From: Mycolicibacterium confluentis
GTDB taxonomy: Bacteria > Actinomycetota > Actinomycetes > Mycobacteriales > Mycobacteriaceae
Assembly: GCF_010729895.1 (NCBI RefSeq)
Contig: NZ_AP022612.1
Span: forward strand, 434,001 to 498,000
Length of the DNA: 64,000 bases
Direction: 5' to 3'
Shown: positions 20,709-29,580 of the stretch, piece by piece
How the letters are laid out: every line of letters begins with the position of its first letter
Position numbering within the stretch: position 1 is the first letter of the stretch
Made by a program: the position numbers and the translations under genes
The notes under the pieces: generated by a model
Database searches by the model: none
Told to the model about the DNA's origin: nothing
What the model saw: only the letters and a program-made list of their open reading frames with translations

Positions 20709-21410
20709 CTACTGCGTCCTGAGCACAAACCCCACGCCGCGCACGGTGTGCAGCAGACGCGGCGCACCACCGGCCTCAAGCTTGCGCCGCAGGTACCCGA
20801 TGAACACGTCGACGACGTTGGTGTCGGCCGCGAAGTCGTAGCCCCACACCAGTTCGAGCAGTTGAGCCCGTGAGAGCACCGCGGTCTTGTGCTCAGCGAG
20901 CACGGCCAGAAGATCGAACTCACGCTTGGTCAGGTCGACGTCGACACCGTTGACGCGGGCACGGCGGCCCGGGATGTCGACCTCGAGCGGACCGACCGCG
21001 ATGGTCTCGGACGAGAACGTCGCGGTGGCGCCGCGTCGGCGCAGCAGCGCCCGCACCCGCGCGACGAGTTCGGCAAGTACGAACGGCTTGACGAGGTAGT
21101 CGTCGGCTCCGGCTTCCAGGCCGGCGACCCGGTCGTCCACCGAACTGCGGGCCGACAGCACGCAGACCGGCACGTCGTTGTCCATGGCCCGCAGCGCGGT
21201 CACCACGCTGACGCCGTCGAGCACGGGCATGTTGATGTCGAGCACGATCGCATCCGGCCGGGTCTCGGTGGCGCTGCGCAGTGCTTCGGCGCCGTCGACC
21301 GCGGTCGAGACCTCGAAACCGGAGAGTCGCAGACCGCGCTCAAGGGACGCCAGCACGTCGGCATCGTCATCGACGACCAAGACCCGAGGGGAACCTGCAC
21401 CACTGTCCAT
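20709..21410 (-). CDS. prrA: Response regulator PrrA
   Basis: A 233-residue OmpR/PhoB-type regulator. The receiver domain (residues about 10-123) starts [20 protein letters not shown] and carries the phosphorylation Asp in [13 protein letters not shown] and the conserved Lys in DDYLVKPF. The winged-helix output domain (about 135-233) ends [13 protein letters not shown]. It is almost identical to M. tuberculosis PrrA as I recall it. In mycobacteria PrrA with kinase PrrB responds to nitrogen limitation, redox and macrophage entry. Here no prrB follows: the next gene downstream is arfC, 82 bases away. Confidence 0.93.
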   Translation of the reverse strand: MDSGAGSPRVLVVDDDADVLASLERGLRLSGFEVSTAVDGAEALRSATETRPDAIVLDINMPVLDGVSVVTALRAMDNDVPVCVLSARSSVDDRVAGLEAGADDYLVKPFVLAELVARVRALLRRRGATATFSSETIAVGPLEVDIPGRRARVNGVDVDLTKREFDLLAVLAEHKTAVLSRAQLLELVWGYDFAADTNVVDVFIGYLRRKLEAGGAPRLLHTVRGVGFVLRTQ

Positions 21411-21456
21411 GTCGCCAATCTTGCCTGATCGCTGCCCGCGAACGTGGGAAGCGGTT

Positions 21457-21478
21457 GACCTCATCAATGGTTGAGGTC
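21457..21478. promoter_or_regulatory. Inverted repeat between prrA and the ABC exporter genes
   Basis: GACCTCA (21457-21463) and TGAGGTC (21472-21478) are perfect 7-bp arms around 8 bases, 47 bases upstream of the prrA start. A regulator half-site pair is possible; no family is assigned. Confidence 0.35.
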
Positions 21479-21617
21479 TTAGCGTGGCCGTCATGGATCC
21501 ACGCCAAGCGACGGCCAACCCGGCCTTCAGGACGTATCGCCGCAGGTCGACGGCGATCGGCTGGCGCGGTGAATTTCGGTTGCCCGACGTGCGAGCATCG
21601 GAATCAGGGGTCCGGCC

Positions 21618-23591
21618 ATGGCGTTGATGTCGCACGGGTCGGGTAAGTGTGAGAGCACGCATCTGCAATTGAGGAGCGATGAGCCGTTGGCAGCGTCGAT
21701 AGCACCGCCGCCCGCCCGGATCAGGGGCAGTTCCGACCTGATCCGGCTGCTGCCGTACCTGCTGCCGTACCGGGCCCGCTGGATCACGATGATCGTGGTC
21801 GCGCTGGTCAGCCTGGGCGCCACGATCGCGATCCCGCTGATGACCAGGGCCGTCATCGACGGCCCTGTGCGTCATCAGGACCAGCAGGGGCTGTGGATTC
21901 TGGGCGCCGCCGCGCTGGGGGTCGGCATCACCGAAGCGGTCCTGTGGTTCATCCGGCGCTGGCTGGTGGCGCGCGCCACGATGGGCGTGGAGGCCGACAT
22001 CCGCAAGGATCTCTACGCGCGCCTGCAGATCCTGCCGATGTCCTTCCACGGCCGCTGGGAGTCCGGCCAACTGCTGTCCCGCGTCATGAACGACCTGGCG
22101 ACCATCCGTCGCTTCCTGTCGTTCGGGCTGGTGTTCCTCCTGCTCAACGTCATCCAGATCACCGTGGTGACGGGCATCCTGCTGGCGATGTACTGGCCGC
22201 TGGGCGTCGTCGTGGTGGTGTCGATCGTGCCGATCACGTTGACCGTGCTGCATTTCGAGCGGCAGTTCACCCGGTTGTCCCGGCAGGCCCAAGATCAGTC
22301 CGGCGTGGTGGCCACCCACGTCGAGGAGGCCGCACTGGGCGTGCGGGTGGTGAAGTCATTCGGCCGCGAGGAGTACGTGTTCGACAGGTTCGACACCGAG
22401 GCCACAGCGCTCTACGACCTTCAGGTCCGCAAGGTCGGGGTGTCGGCGCGGTTCTGGACCCTGCTCGAGGTCATCCCCAACCTGACGCTGATCGTGGTGC
22501 TCGGATTCGGGGCGTACGCCGCCGGCCACGGCCTGGTGACGATGGGAACCCTGGTCGCGTTCATCACGATGATGCTGTCGCTGGTGTGGCCGATCGCGTC
22601 GCTGGGGTTTCTGCTGTCGATGATGCAGGAGTCGATGACGGCGTCCAACCGCATCGCGGAGATCTTCGACGCGCCTCGCGAGATCGAGGACGGACCGATC
22701 GCGGACCCGCCGCGGGCCGGCCGGCTGGAACTCGTCGATGTCGGGTTCCGGTTCCCTGGTGCCGCCGAGAGTGCCCTGCGGCACGTCAACCTCACGATCG
22801 AACCGGGCGAAACGGTGGCCCTGGTCGGTGCGACCGGGTCGGGCAAGTCCGTCCTGGTGGCGCTGTTGTCCCGCTTGTATGACGTCACCGAGGGCCGAAT
22901 CCTGCTGGACGGCATCGACATCCGCGACATGACGCTGTCCGCGCTTCGCGGCGCGGTGGCCACGGCGTTCGAAGACCCGACGCTGTTCTCGATGTCGGTG
23001 GCCGAGAACCTGCGCCTGGGCCGGTCCGAAGCCAGCGATGAGGACCTCGCCCGCGCCATCGACATCGCCGCGGCCGACTTCGTCTACGACCTGCCCTACG
23101 GCCTGGACACCCGGATCGGCGAGCAGGGCATGAGCCTGTCCGGCGGTCAGCGTCAGCGCCTGGCACTGGCCCGGGCCATCCTGGCCGACCCCAAGGTCCT
23201 GGTCCTCGACGACACCCTGTCCGCGCTGGACGTGCACACCGAGGCCGAGGTCACCGAGGCCCTGCATCGGGTGCTGGGCGGGGTCACGGGAATCGTTGTC
23301 GCGCATCGGGCTTCGACGGTCCTGCTGGCCGACCGGGTCGCGCTGCTGGCCGACGGGCGCATCACCCATGTCGGCACTCACACCCAACTGTTGGCGGAGG
23401 TCCCGGAGTACCGGGACCTGCTGGCCGCCGACGACGGGCTCAACGACGACCTCGAATGCGCCACCACCTGGGAGGCCGACGAGGAGTGGAATCGGTTGGG
23501 CCGCACATACACCGAACAGAGTCGGGACGAGGAGGTGAGCGATGAGCGAGACAGTCTGGCGCGGCCGGCTGGACGAGAAGGCCGACGATGA
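21618..23591 (+). CDS. ABC exporter half-transporter, subunit 1 (non-canonical Walker B)
   Basis: A 657-residue type IV ABC exporter protein: a six-helix membrane domain at about residues 45-340 and an ATPase domain from about 375. Walker A is GATGSGKS and the signature is [14 protein letters not shown]. The Walker B is [11 protein letters not shown], with Asp in place of the catalytic Glu. Its partner follows directly and overlaps by 50 bases, so they form a heterodimer with one inactive ATP site. The start is uncertain: ATG 21618 or 21627, or a TTG near 21687. The substrate is unknown. Confidence 0.88.
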   Translation: MALMSHGSGKCESTHLQLRSDEPLAASIAPPPARIRGSSDLIRLLPYLLPYRARWITMIVVALVSLGATIAIPLMTRAVIDGPVRHQDQQGLWILGAAALGVGITEAVLWFIRRWLVARATMGVEADIRKDLYARLQILPMSFHGRWESGQLLSRVMNDLATIRRFLSFGLVFLLLNVIQITVVTGILLAMYWPLGVVVVVSIVPITLTVLHFERQFTRLSRQAQDQSGVVATHVEEAALGVRVVKSFGREEYVFDRFDTEATALYDLQVRKVGVSARFWTLLEVIPNLTLIVVLGFGAYAAGHGLVTMGTLVAFITMMLSLVWPIASLGFLLSMMQESMTASNRIAEIFDAPREIEDGPIADPPRAGRLELVDVGFRFPGAAESALRHVNLTIEPGETVALVGATGSGKSVLVALLSRLYDVTEGRILLDGIDIRDMTLSALRGAVATAFEDPTLFSMSVAENLRLGRSEASDEDLARAIDIAAADFVYDLPYGLDTRIGEQGMSLSGGQRQRLALARAILADPKVLVLDDTLSALDVHTEAEVTEALHRVLGGVTGIVVAHRASTVLLADRVALLADGRITHVGTHTQLLAEVPEYRDLLAADDGLNDDLECATTWEADEEWNRLGRTYTEQSRDEEVSDERDSLARPAGREGRR

Positions 23592-25362
23592 CCTGCCGAT
23601 CGACGAGGCGCTGCCGCGGCGGCGCGAGGCACGCGATCTGCTCTACTCACTGCTGACGCCGTTCCGGGCCACCGTCGCGGTGCTGGCCGTGATCGTCGTG
23701 GTGGAGAACGCTGCCCGGCTCTCAGTGCCGCTGCTGGTGCAACGCGGTATCGACCGCGGCATCCCACCGATCGCCGAGGGCGGACCGGCGCGCGAACTCA
23801 TGATGATCGTGGCCGCGCTGTGCGTGGTGGTGTGCGTGCAGGCCGTCAGCCGGATGGTGTTCCTCAAGCGCTCCGGTCAGGTGGGGCAGAAGGTGCTGCT
23901 CGAACTGCGGCGCCGCGTGTTCCGCCACTTCGGCCGCCTCGACGTGGCGTTCCACGACCGCTACACCTCCGGTCGCGTGGTCAGCCGCTCGACCAACGAC
24001 ATCGAAGCCATCCAGGAGATGCTGCAGACCGGGTTCGACAGCCTGATCACCGCCGTGCTGACCCTCGGCGGCACCGCGGTCCTGCTGATCGTGCTGGACT
24101 GGCGCCTGGGCCTGGTGTGCCTGGTGGCCTTCCCCATCCTGGTTGCGCTCGCGGCCTGGTTCCGCACCGAATCGGCCAAGACCTACCGTGAGGTGCGCGA
24201 GAGCGCCGCCCTGGTGATCGTGCAGTTCGTCGAGACCATGACCGGCATCAAGGCCGTGCAGGCCTACCGGCGCGAGGGCCGCAACCAGGAGATCTTCGAC
24301 GACGTCGCCGACCGCTACCGCGACATCAACGAGAAGACGTTCAAGCTGGTCGCGATCTTCATGCCCGGCGTCAAACTGGTCGGCAACATCACCACGGGCG
24401 TGGTGCTGCTCTACGGCGGCTACCGAGTGCTGCACGGCGAAATGACGATCGGCACGCTCACCGCCTTCCTGCTGTATCTGCGGATGTTCTTCGAGCCCAT
24501 GCAGGAGATCACGCAGTTCTTCAACACCTTCCAGTCCGCCTCCTCGGCACTGGAGAAGCTGGCCGGCGTACTCGCCCAGAAGCCCGCGATCGCCGATCCC
24601 GAGCACCCGGAGACGCTCACGACGGTGCGCGGCCAGGTCGAACTCGACCACGTGGGGTTCTCCTACGTGCCCAATCGGCCCGTGCTGCCCGACCTCGACC
24701 TCGTGGTGCCCGCGGGTCAGACCGTCGCATTGGTGGGCACCACCGGGGCCGGCAAAACCACCATCGCGAAGCTGATCGCGCGGTTCTACGACCCGACGTC
24801 CGGGGTGGTCCGACTCGACGGGATCGACCTGCGGAACCTCCCTCAGGACGAACTGCGCCGCCACGTCGTCATGGTCACGCAGGAGAACTTCATGTTCTCG
24901 GGCACTGTCGCCGACAACATCCGCTTCGGCCGCCCCGAGGCCACCGACGCCGAGGTGATCGCCGCGGCCGAGGCCGTCGGAGCCGACCGGTTCATCGCGG
25001 CCCTGCCCGACGGCTACGAGACCGACGTGGCCAAGCGCGGTGGTCGGCTGTCGGCCGGACAGCGCCAACTGGTGGCGTTCGCGCGCGCGTTCCTGGCCGA
25101 TCCTGCGGTGCTGATCCTCGACGAGGCGACGTCCTCACTCGACATCCCCAGCGAGCGGATGGTGCAGCGCGCCTTGAAGACCGTGCTGGCCGATCGCACG
25201 GCCCTGGTGATCGCCCACCGGCTTTCGACGGTTGAGATCGCCGACCGTGTGCTGGTGCTTGAGCATGGCCGGATCCTCGAGGACGGCCCACCCGCCGAAC
25301 TGGTCCGCGGCGACGGGCATTACGCCGCACTGCATGAGGCCTGGGTGCGGTCGCTGGTCTAG
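23542..25362 (+). CDS. ABC exporter half-transporter, subunit 2
   Basis: A 606-residue type IV ABC exporter subunit. The membrane domain covers about residues 35-320. In the ATPase domain Walker A is GTTGAGKTT, the signature is LSAGQRQLVAFARA (Ala replacing the second Gly), and Walker B is LILDEATSSLD with an intact catalytic Glu. The ATP site made of this Walker A/B and the LSGGQ of subunit 1 should be active; the reverse site is degenerate. An ATG at 23542 lies inside the 3' end of the subunit 1 gene. The C-terminal end abuts the convergent regulator gene. Confidence 0.9.
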   Translation: MSETVWRGRLDEKADDDLPIDEALPRRREARDLLYSLLTPFRATVAVLAVIVVVENAARLSVPLLVQRGIDRGIPPIAEGGPARELMMIVAALCVVVCVQAVSRMVFLKRSGQVGQKVLLELRRRVFRHFGRLDVAFHDRYTSGRVVSRSTNDIEAIQEMLQTGFDSLITAVLTLGGTAVLLIVLDWRLGLVCLVAFPILVALAAWFRTESAKTYREVRESAALVIVQFVETMTGIKAVQAYRREGRNQEIFDDVADRYRDINEKTFKLVAIFMPGVKLVGNITTGVVLLYGGYRVLHGEMTIGTLTAFLLYLRMFFEPMQEITQFFNTFQSASSALEKLAGVLAQKPAIADPEHPETLTTVRGQVELDHVGFSYVPNRPVLPDLDLVVPAGQTVALVGTTGAGKTTIAKLIARFYDPTSGVVRLDGIDLRNLPQDELRRHVVMVTQENFMFSGTVADNIRFGRPEATDAEVIAAAEAVGADRFIAALPDGYETDVAKRGGRLSAGQRQLVAFARAFLADPAVLILDEATSSLDIPSERMVQRALKTVLADRTALVIAHRLSTVEIADRVLVLEHGRILEDGPPAELVRGDGHYAALHEAWVRSLV

Positions 25363-26195
25363 GGAATCAGGCGCGCGCGCCGGGCCCGACTGACAGCCTC
25401 ATGCCGCGTGCTGGTGCCGAGCTTGGCCGCCGCGCTGCGCAGGTAGCTCTTGACGGTCTCGGGCTTGAGCGAGAGGCGTTGGGCGGCTTCCTTGTTGGTG
25501 CAGCCCAGCGCCACCTGGGACAGGACGTCGAGTTCCCGTGACGTCAGAGGGACACTGCCCGGCGGATGTTCGGCGGTCAGCAAGTCGGCCAGCCGGCGAA
25601 GCTGCCCCTGCAGTGGCGCCGGGGCATCGACGGCAAGGCGGCGAAGTTCGGCGTGCACCTCCCGCACCTGCTCGGGGCGTGCCGCGCCGTCACCGAACTG
25701 GGCGGTCTGCGCGTCACGCAACCGAAGCCTGCGGTCGACCTCGTCGCGGATGGTCAGTTCATGGCTCAGTCGGCGCGCCGAGGACAGCATCGCGGCCGCG
25801 GTGCGGTCGCCGATCGGTGCCGCGTCGCGGTGGGCGCCGTAGAGCACGGCGCGGGGCCTGCCGTCGACCAGGACGGGCACCGCGAGGATCGAGGTGATGC
25901 CCTCGGTGAGCACCGGTTCGTCGTAGTCGTGGGTGATCGCCGAGGCGCGCCGGTAGTCGGGCACCGACAGCGGGCGCCGCGCCACCACGGTCGCCCCGCC
26001 GAGTCCGGCGCTGGGCCGCACCGCCAGCCCGCGCATCGCGGCCGTGCGCGTGCCGAGGAACTCGGTCAGCAGCAGGGTGTCCCCGTGCACCTCGCCGCCG
26101 AAGGTCAGCGGCAGACCGGTCTCGGTGGCCACCGACCGCAGTTCGGCACGCAGAGCGTCGGCGTCGCGCGGACGCAGCAACCGTTCGACGGGCAT
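25359..26195 (-). CDS. GAF-LuxR family transcriptional regulator
   Basis: A 278-residue regulator. Residues about 5-150 form a GAF-like sensor domain (with GGATVVARRPLSVPDYRRAS and ITSILAVPVLVDG). A C-terminal LuxR helix-turn-helix (about 215-275) has LTSRELDVLSQVALGCTNKE and then KPETVKSYLRSAAAKLGTS. A GAGGG ribosome-binding site lies 8 bases before the ATG. It is divergent from the acyl-CoA synthetase pair by 59 bases, so it probably controls them. This family often governs carboxylic-acid or CoA-ester catabolism genes. The ligand is unknown. Confidence 0.85.
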   Translation of the reverse strand: MPVERLLRPRDADALRAELRSVATETGLPLTFGGEVHGDTLLLTEFLGTRTAAMRGLAVRPSAGLGGATVVARRPLSVPDYRRASAITHDYDEPVLTEGITSILAVPVLVDGRPRAVLYGAHRDAAPIGDRTAAAMLSSARRLSHELTIRDEVDRRLRLRDAQTAQFGDGAARPEQVREVHAELRRLAVDAPAPLQGQLRRLADLLTAEHPPGSVPLTSRELDVLSQVALGCTNKEAAQRLSLKPETVKSYLRSAAAKLGTSTRHEAVSRARRARLIP

Positions 26196-26254
26196 CGGAT
26201 CTACCCTCTTTCGGGGGTGGCGGTGGGGCGGGTGTGACGTAGATCCTATTCCCC

Positions 26255-27955
26255 ATGGGATCGAATACAGATCGCTATCGCAGCGCGCGCGATCAGCTCG
26301 TCACTGTTCTCACCGACTACGACAAAGCGGTCGCCACATTCGAGTGGCCCCGTCTGGAGGGCACGTTCAACTGGGCGACCGACTGGTTCGACGTGATCGC
26401 CCGCGAGCCCGGTACCGCCGAACGCCTGGCGCTGTGGATCCTCGAAGAGGACGGCAGCGAAACCAAGGTCACGTTCGCGCAGATGGCGAGCCGTTCCGAC
26501 CAGCTCGCCACGTGGCTGCGCGCCCTCGGCGTAGGCAGGGGCGACCGGGTGATCCTGATGCTGGGCAACCAGGTCGAACTGTGGGAGTCGATGCTCGCGG
26601 TCGCCAAACTGGGCGCCGTCGTGATGCCCACGACGGGAGCGCTGGGTCCGGCCGACCTGGCCGACCGGATCAGCCGGGGCGCGGCGCGGTTTGTGATCGC
26701 CGACATCGTCGACGCGCCGAAGTTCGACGACGTCGAGGGTGACTACGGACGCATCGTGGTCGGGGGCGACCTGCCGGGGTGGCGGTCCTACGCCGAGTCG
26801 GCGGACGTCGAATCCGAGGGCCCGTTCCAGCCGGGCACCGCGGTCGACGACCCTCTGCTCGTGTACTTCACCTCCGGCACCACCAGCCGTCCCAAACTGG
26901 TCGAGCACTCCCAGACGAGCTATCCCGTCGGGCATATGTCGACGATGGCCTGGATCGGCGTCCAGCCCGGGGACACCCACCTGGCGATCAGCAGCCCCGG
27001 ATGGGCCAAGCACGCGTGGAGTTGTTTCTTCGCGCCGTGGATCGCCGAGGCCACGATCTTCGTCTACAACTACGCGCGTTTCGATGCCGCGGCGCTGCTG
27101 GACCAGCTCCGCAGGGCCGACGTCAACACGTTCTGTGCTCCTCCGACGGTGTGGCGCATGCTGATTCAGGCCGACCTCGGTGAGCGGCCTGCGGGTCTGC
27201 GCGAAATCCTCGGTGCCGGTGAGCCACTCAACCCCGAGGTGATCGGCACCGTCGAGCGGGCCTGGGGGCTGACCATCCGCGACGGGTTCGGCCAGACCGA
27301 GACCACGCTGCAGATCGGCAACACCCCGGGACAGCCGGTCAAGGCCGGATCGATGGGCCGGCCGATGCCGGGCGTGCCGGTGATCCTCGTCGACCCGCTG
27401 AGCGGTGAGCTCGCCGACGAGGGTGAGATCTGCCTGGACCTCAGCCAGGCTCCGCTCAACCTGATGACGGGTTATCTGGGCGATCCCGAGCGCAACCGGG
27501 AGGTGATGGCCGGCGGTCACTACCACACCGGTGACGTCGCCAGCCGTGACGAGGACGGCTACATCACCTACATCGGACGCACCGACGACGTGTTCAAGTC
27601 TTCGGACTACAAGGTGTCGCCCTTTGAACTGGAGAGCGTGCTCATCGAGCACCCGGCTGTGGTCGAGGCAGCGGTGGTCCCGCAACCCGACGACACCCGC
27701 CTGGCGATTCCGAAGGCCTATGTGACGTTGGCCGAGGGCTGGGCCGACGGCGCCGAGACGGCCCGCGCGATCCTCGAGTACTCGCGCGATCACCTGGCGC
27801 CGTACTTGAAGGTGCGTCGCGTCGAGTTCGCCGAGCTGCCGAAGACCGTGTCCGGCAAGATCCGCCGGGTCGAACTGCGCAGACGTGAAGAGGATGCGCA
27901 CCGGGACGGCACCCCGATCGCCACCGAATACCGCTACGAGGACCTGCTCCGATGA
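26255..27955 (+). CDS. Acyl-CoA synthetase, MACS-like AMP-forming
   Basis: A 566-residue ANL-superfamily ligase that adenylates a carboxylic acid and transfers it to CoA. Motif A5-A3 residues include YFTSGTTSRPKLVEHSQ (P-loop, about residues 205-221) and GFGQTETTLQIG (about 345). The hinge and lysine region is DVFKSSDYKVSPFELE, and the catalytic Lys near the C-terminus lies in LPKTVSGKIRRVELR. The overall sequence resembles medium-chain (ACSM) ligases. A divergent GAF-LuxR regulator lies upstream. Its stop overlaps the start of the next ligase gene by four bases. Confidence 0.88.
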   Translation: MGSNTDRYRSARDQLVTVLTDYDKAVATFEWPRLEGTFNWATDWFDVIAREPGTAERLALWILEEDGSETKVTFAQMASRSDQLATWLRALGVGRGDRVILMLGNQVELWESMLAVAKLGAVVMPTTGALGPADLADRISRGAARFVIADIVDAPKFDDVEGDYGRIVVGGDLPGWRSYAESADVESEGPFQPGTAVDDPLLVYFTSGTTSRPKLVEHSQTSYPVGHMSTMAWIGVQPGDTHLAISSPGWAKHAWSCFFAPWIAEATIFVYNYARFDAAALLDQLRRADVNTFCAPPTVWRMLIQADLGERPAGLREILGAGEPLNPEVIGTVERAWGLTIRDGFGQTETTLQIGNTPGQPVKAGSMGRPMPGVPVILVDPLSGELADEGEICLDLSQAPLNLMTGYLGDPERNREVMAGGHYHTGDVASRDEDGYITYIGRTDDVFKSSDYKVSPFELESVLIEHPAVVEAAVVPQPDDTRLAIPKAYVTLAEGWADGAETARAILEYSRDHLAPYLKVRRVEFAELPKTVSGKIRRVELRRREEDAHRDGTPIATEYRYEDLLR

Positions 27956-29577
27956 ACGCTGTGTCCGAGTCCTACGCCGCGGGCCCCACCGATCGCCCGA
28001 TTCTCGAGGAGACGGTGGGGGCCAACTTCGAACGTGTCGCGGCTGAGCACCCCGACACCGAAGCCCTTGTCGACGTGGCCGGTGGGCGTCGCTGGACCTA
28101 CGCCGAACTCGACGACGACATCAACACCACGGCAAAGGCGTTGATGGCCCTCGGCATTCAGCGCGGTGACCGGGTCGGCATCTGGGCGCCGAACGGTCCT
28201 GAGTGGGTCATCGTGCAGTTCGCCACGGCGAAGATCGGCGCCATTCTGGTCACGGTCAACCCGGCCTACCGCACCAGCGAACTGGCCTACGTGCTGGGCC
28301 AGTCCGGCGTGCGGACGCTGATCTCGGCGGCCGGGTTTCGCGACGCCGACTTCGTGGCAATGGTGGCCGAGGTCAGATCCGACGCGTCCGAGTTGGTCGA
28401 CGTGGTGTTTCTGGGCACCGACGACTGGTCGAACCTGCGGGCGCGCGCCGACGAGGTCAGTGAGGACCAACTGCGGGCCCGGATGGCGAGCCTGTCGAAC
28501 CACGATCCGATCAACATCCAGTACACGTCCGGGACAACGGGTTTCCCCAAAGGGGCCACGCTGTCGCACCGCAACATCCTCAACAACGGCTACTTCGTCA
28601 CTGACCTGATCAAGCTCGACGTGGGGGACCGGTTGTGCATCCCCGTGCCGTTCTACCACTGCTTCGGCATGGTCATGGGCAATCTCGGCTGCACGACCCA
28701 CGGTGCCACAATCGTGATTCCCGGCCCCGGTTTCGACCCCGGATACACCCTGCATGCGGTCCAGAAAGAAAGGTGCACAGGGGTTTACGGCGTCCCGACG
28801 ATGTTCATCGCGATGCAGTCGCACCCGTCGTTCGAGAACTTCGATCTGTCCTCGCTGCGGACCGGCATCATGGCGGGCGCGGTGTGCCCAGTCGAGGTGA
28901 TGAAGCGCTGCGTCGGCGATATGCACATGTCCGAGGTGGCCATCGCCTATGGCATGACCGAGACATCCCCGGTGTCGTGTCAGACCCGCATCGACGACGA
29001 TCTGGAACGCCGGACCGCCACCATCGGTCGTGCGCACCCGCACGTGGAGATCAAGATCGTCGACCCGGACACCGGTGTCGTCGTGCCGCGAGGCGAACCG
29101 GGCGAATTCTGCACCCGCGGTTACTCGGTGATGCTGGGCTACTGGAATGACGAGGCCAAGACGCGCGACGCCGTCGACGCCGACGGGTGGATGCATACCG
29201 GGGATCTGGCGGTCATGCGCGAGGACGGCTACTGCACGGTGGTCGGGCGGATCAAGGACATGGTGATCCGCGGCGGCGAGAACATCTATCCGCGTGAGAT
29301 CGAGGAGTTCCTCTACGCCCACCCCGACGTCGAGGACGCGCAGGTGATCGGTGTTCCCGACGAGAAGTACGGCGAGGAGATCTGCGCCTGGATCCGGATG
29401 CGACCGGGGCGTGCCGCGCTCACCGTGGAGTCCTTGCGGGAGTACGCCTCCGCCAAGTTGGCGCACTACAAGATTCCGCGCTACGTGCACGTGGTCGACG
29501 AGTTCCCGATGACGGTCACGGGCAAGGTGCGCAAGGTCGAGATGCGCGAGGAGACCGCGCGGATCCTTGGACTCTGA
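27952..29577 (+). CDS. FadD-type acyl-CoA synthetase
   Basis: A 541-residue long- or medium-chain fatty-acyl-CoA synthetase. The P-loop is YTSGTTGFPKGATLSHRN (about residues 185-202). The A5 motif is AYGMTETSPVS (about 330), followed by the conserved DGWMHTGDLAVM and the Lys near the end (FPMTVTGKVRKVEMRE). It starts ATGA within the stop of the preceding ligase, so the pair is expressed together. It most resembles the FadD35-like group. Substrate chain length cannot be read from the sequence. It converges on accD3. Confidence 0.88.
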   Translation: MNAVSESYAAGPTDRPILEETVGANFERVAAEHPDTEALVDVAGGRRWTYAELDDDINTTAKALMALGIQRGDRVGIWAPNGPEWVIVQFATAKIGAILVTVNPAYRTSELAYVLGQSGVRTLISAAGFRDADFVAMVAEVRSDASELVDVVFLGTDDWSNLRARADEVSEDQLRARMASLSNHDPINIQYTSGTTGFPKGATLSHRNILNNGYFVTDLIKLDVGDRLCIPVPFYHCFGMVMGNLGCTTHGATIVIPGPGFDPGYTLHAVQKERCTGVYGVPTMFIAMQSHPSFENFDLSSLRTGIMAGAVCPVEVMKRCVGDMHMSEVAIAYGMTETSPVSCQTRIDDDLERRTATIGRAHPHVEIKIVDPDTGVVVPRGEPGEFCTRGYSVMLGYWNDEAKTRDAVDADGWMHTGDLAVMREDGYCTVVGRIKDMVIRGGENIYPREIEEFLYAHPDVEDAQVIGVPDEKYGEEICAWIRMRPGRAALTVESLREYASAKLAHYKIPRYVHVVDEFPMTVTGKVRKVEMREETARILGL

Positions 29578-29580
29578 CGG

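Noticed and set aside
21411..21617. A prrB-like kinase hidden in the prrA upstream region
   Set aside because: The region is only 207 bases, with no coding frame of kinase length.
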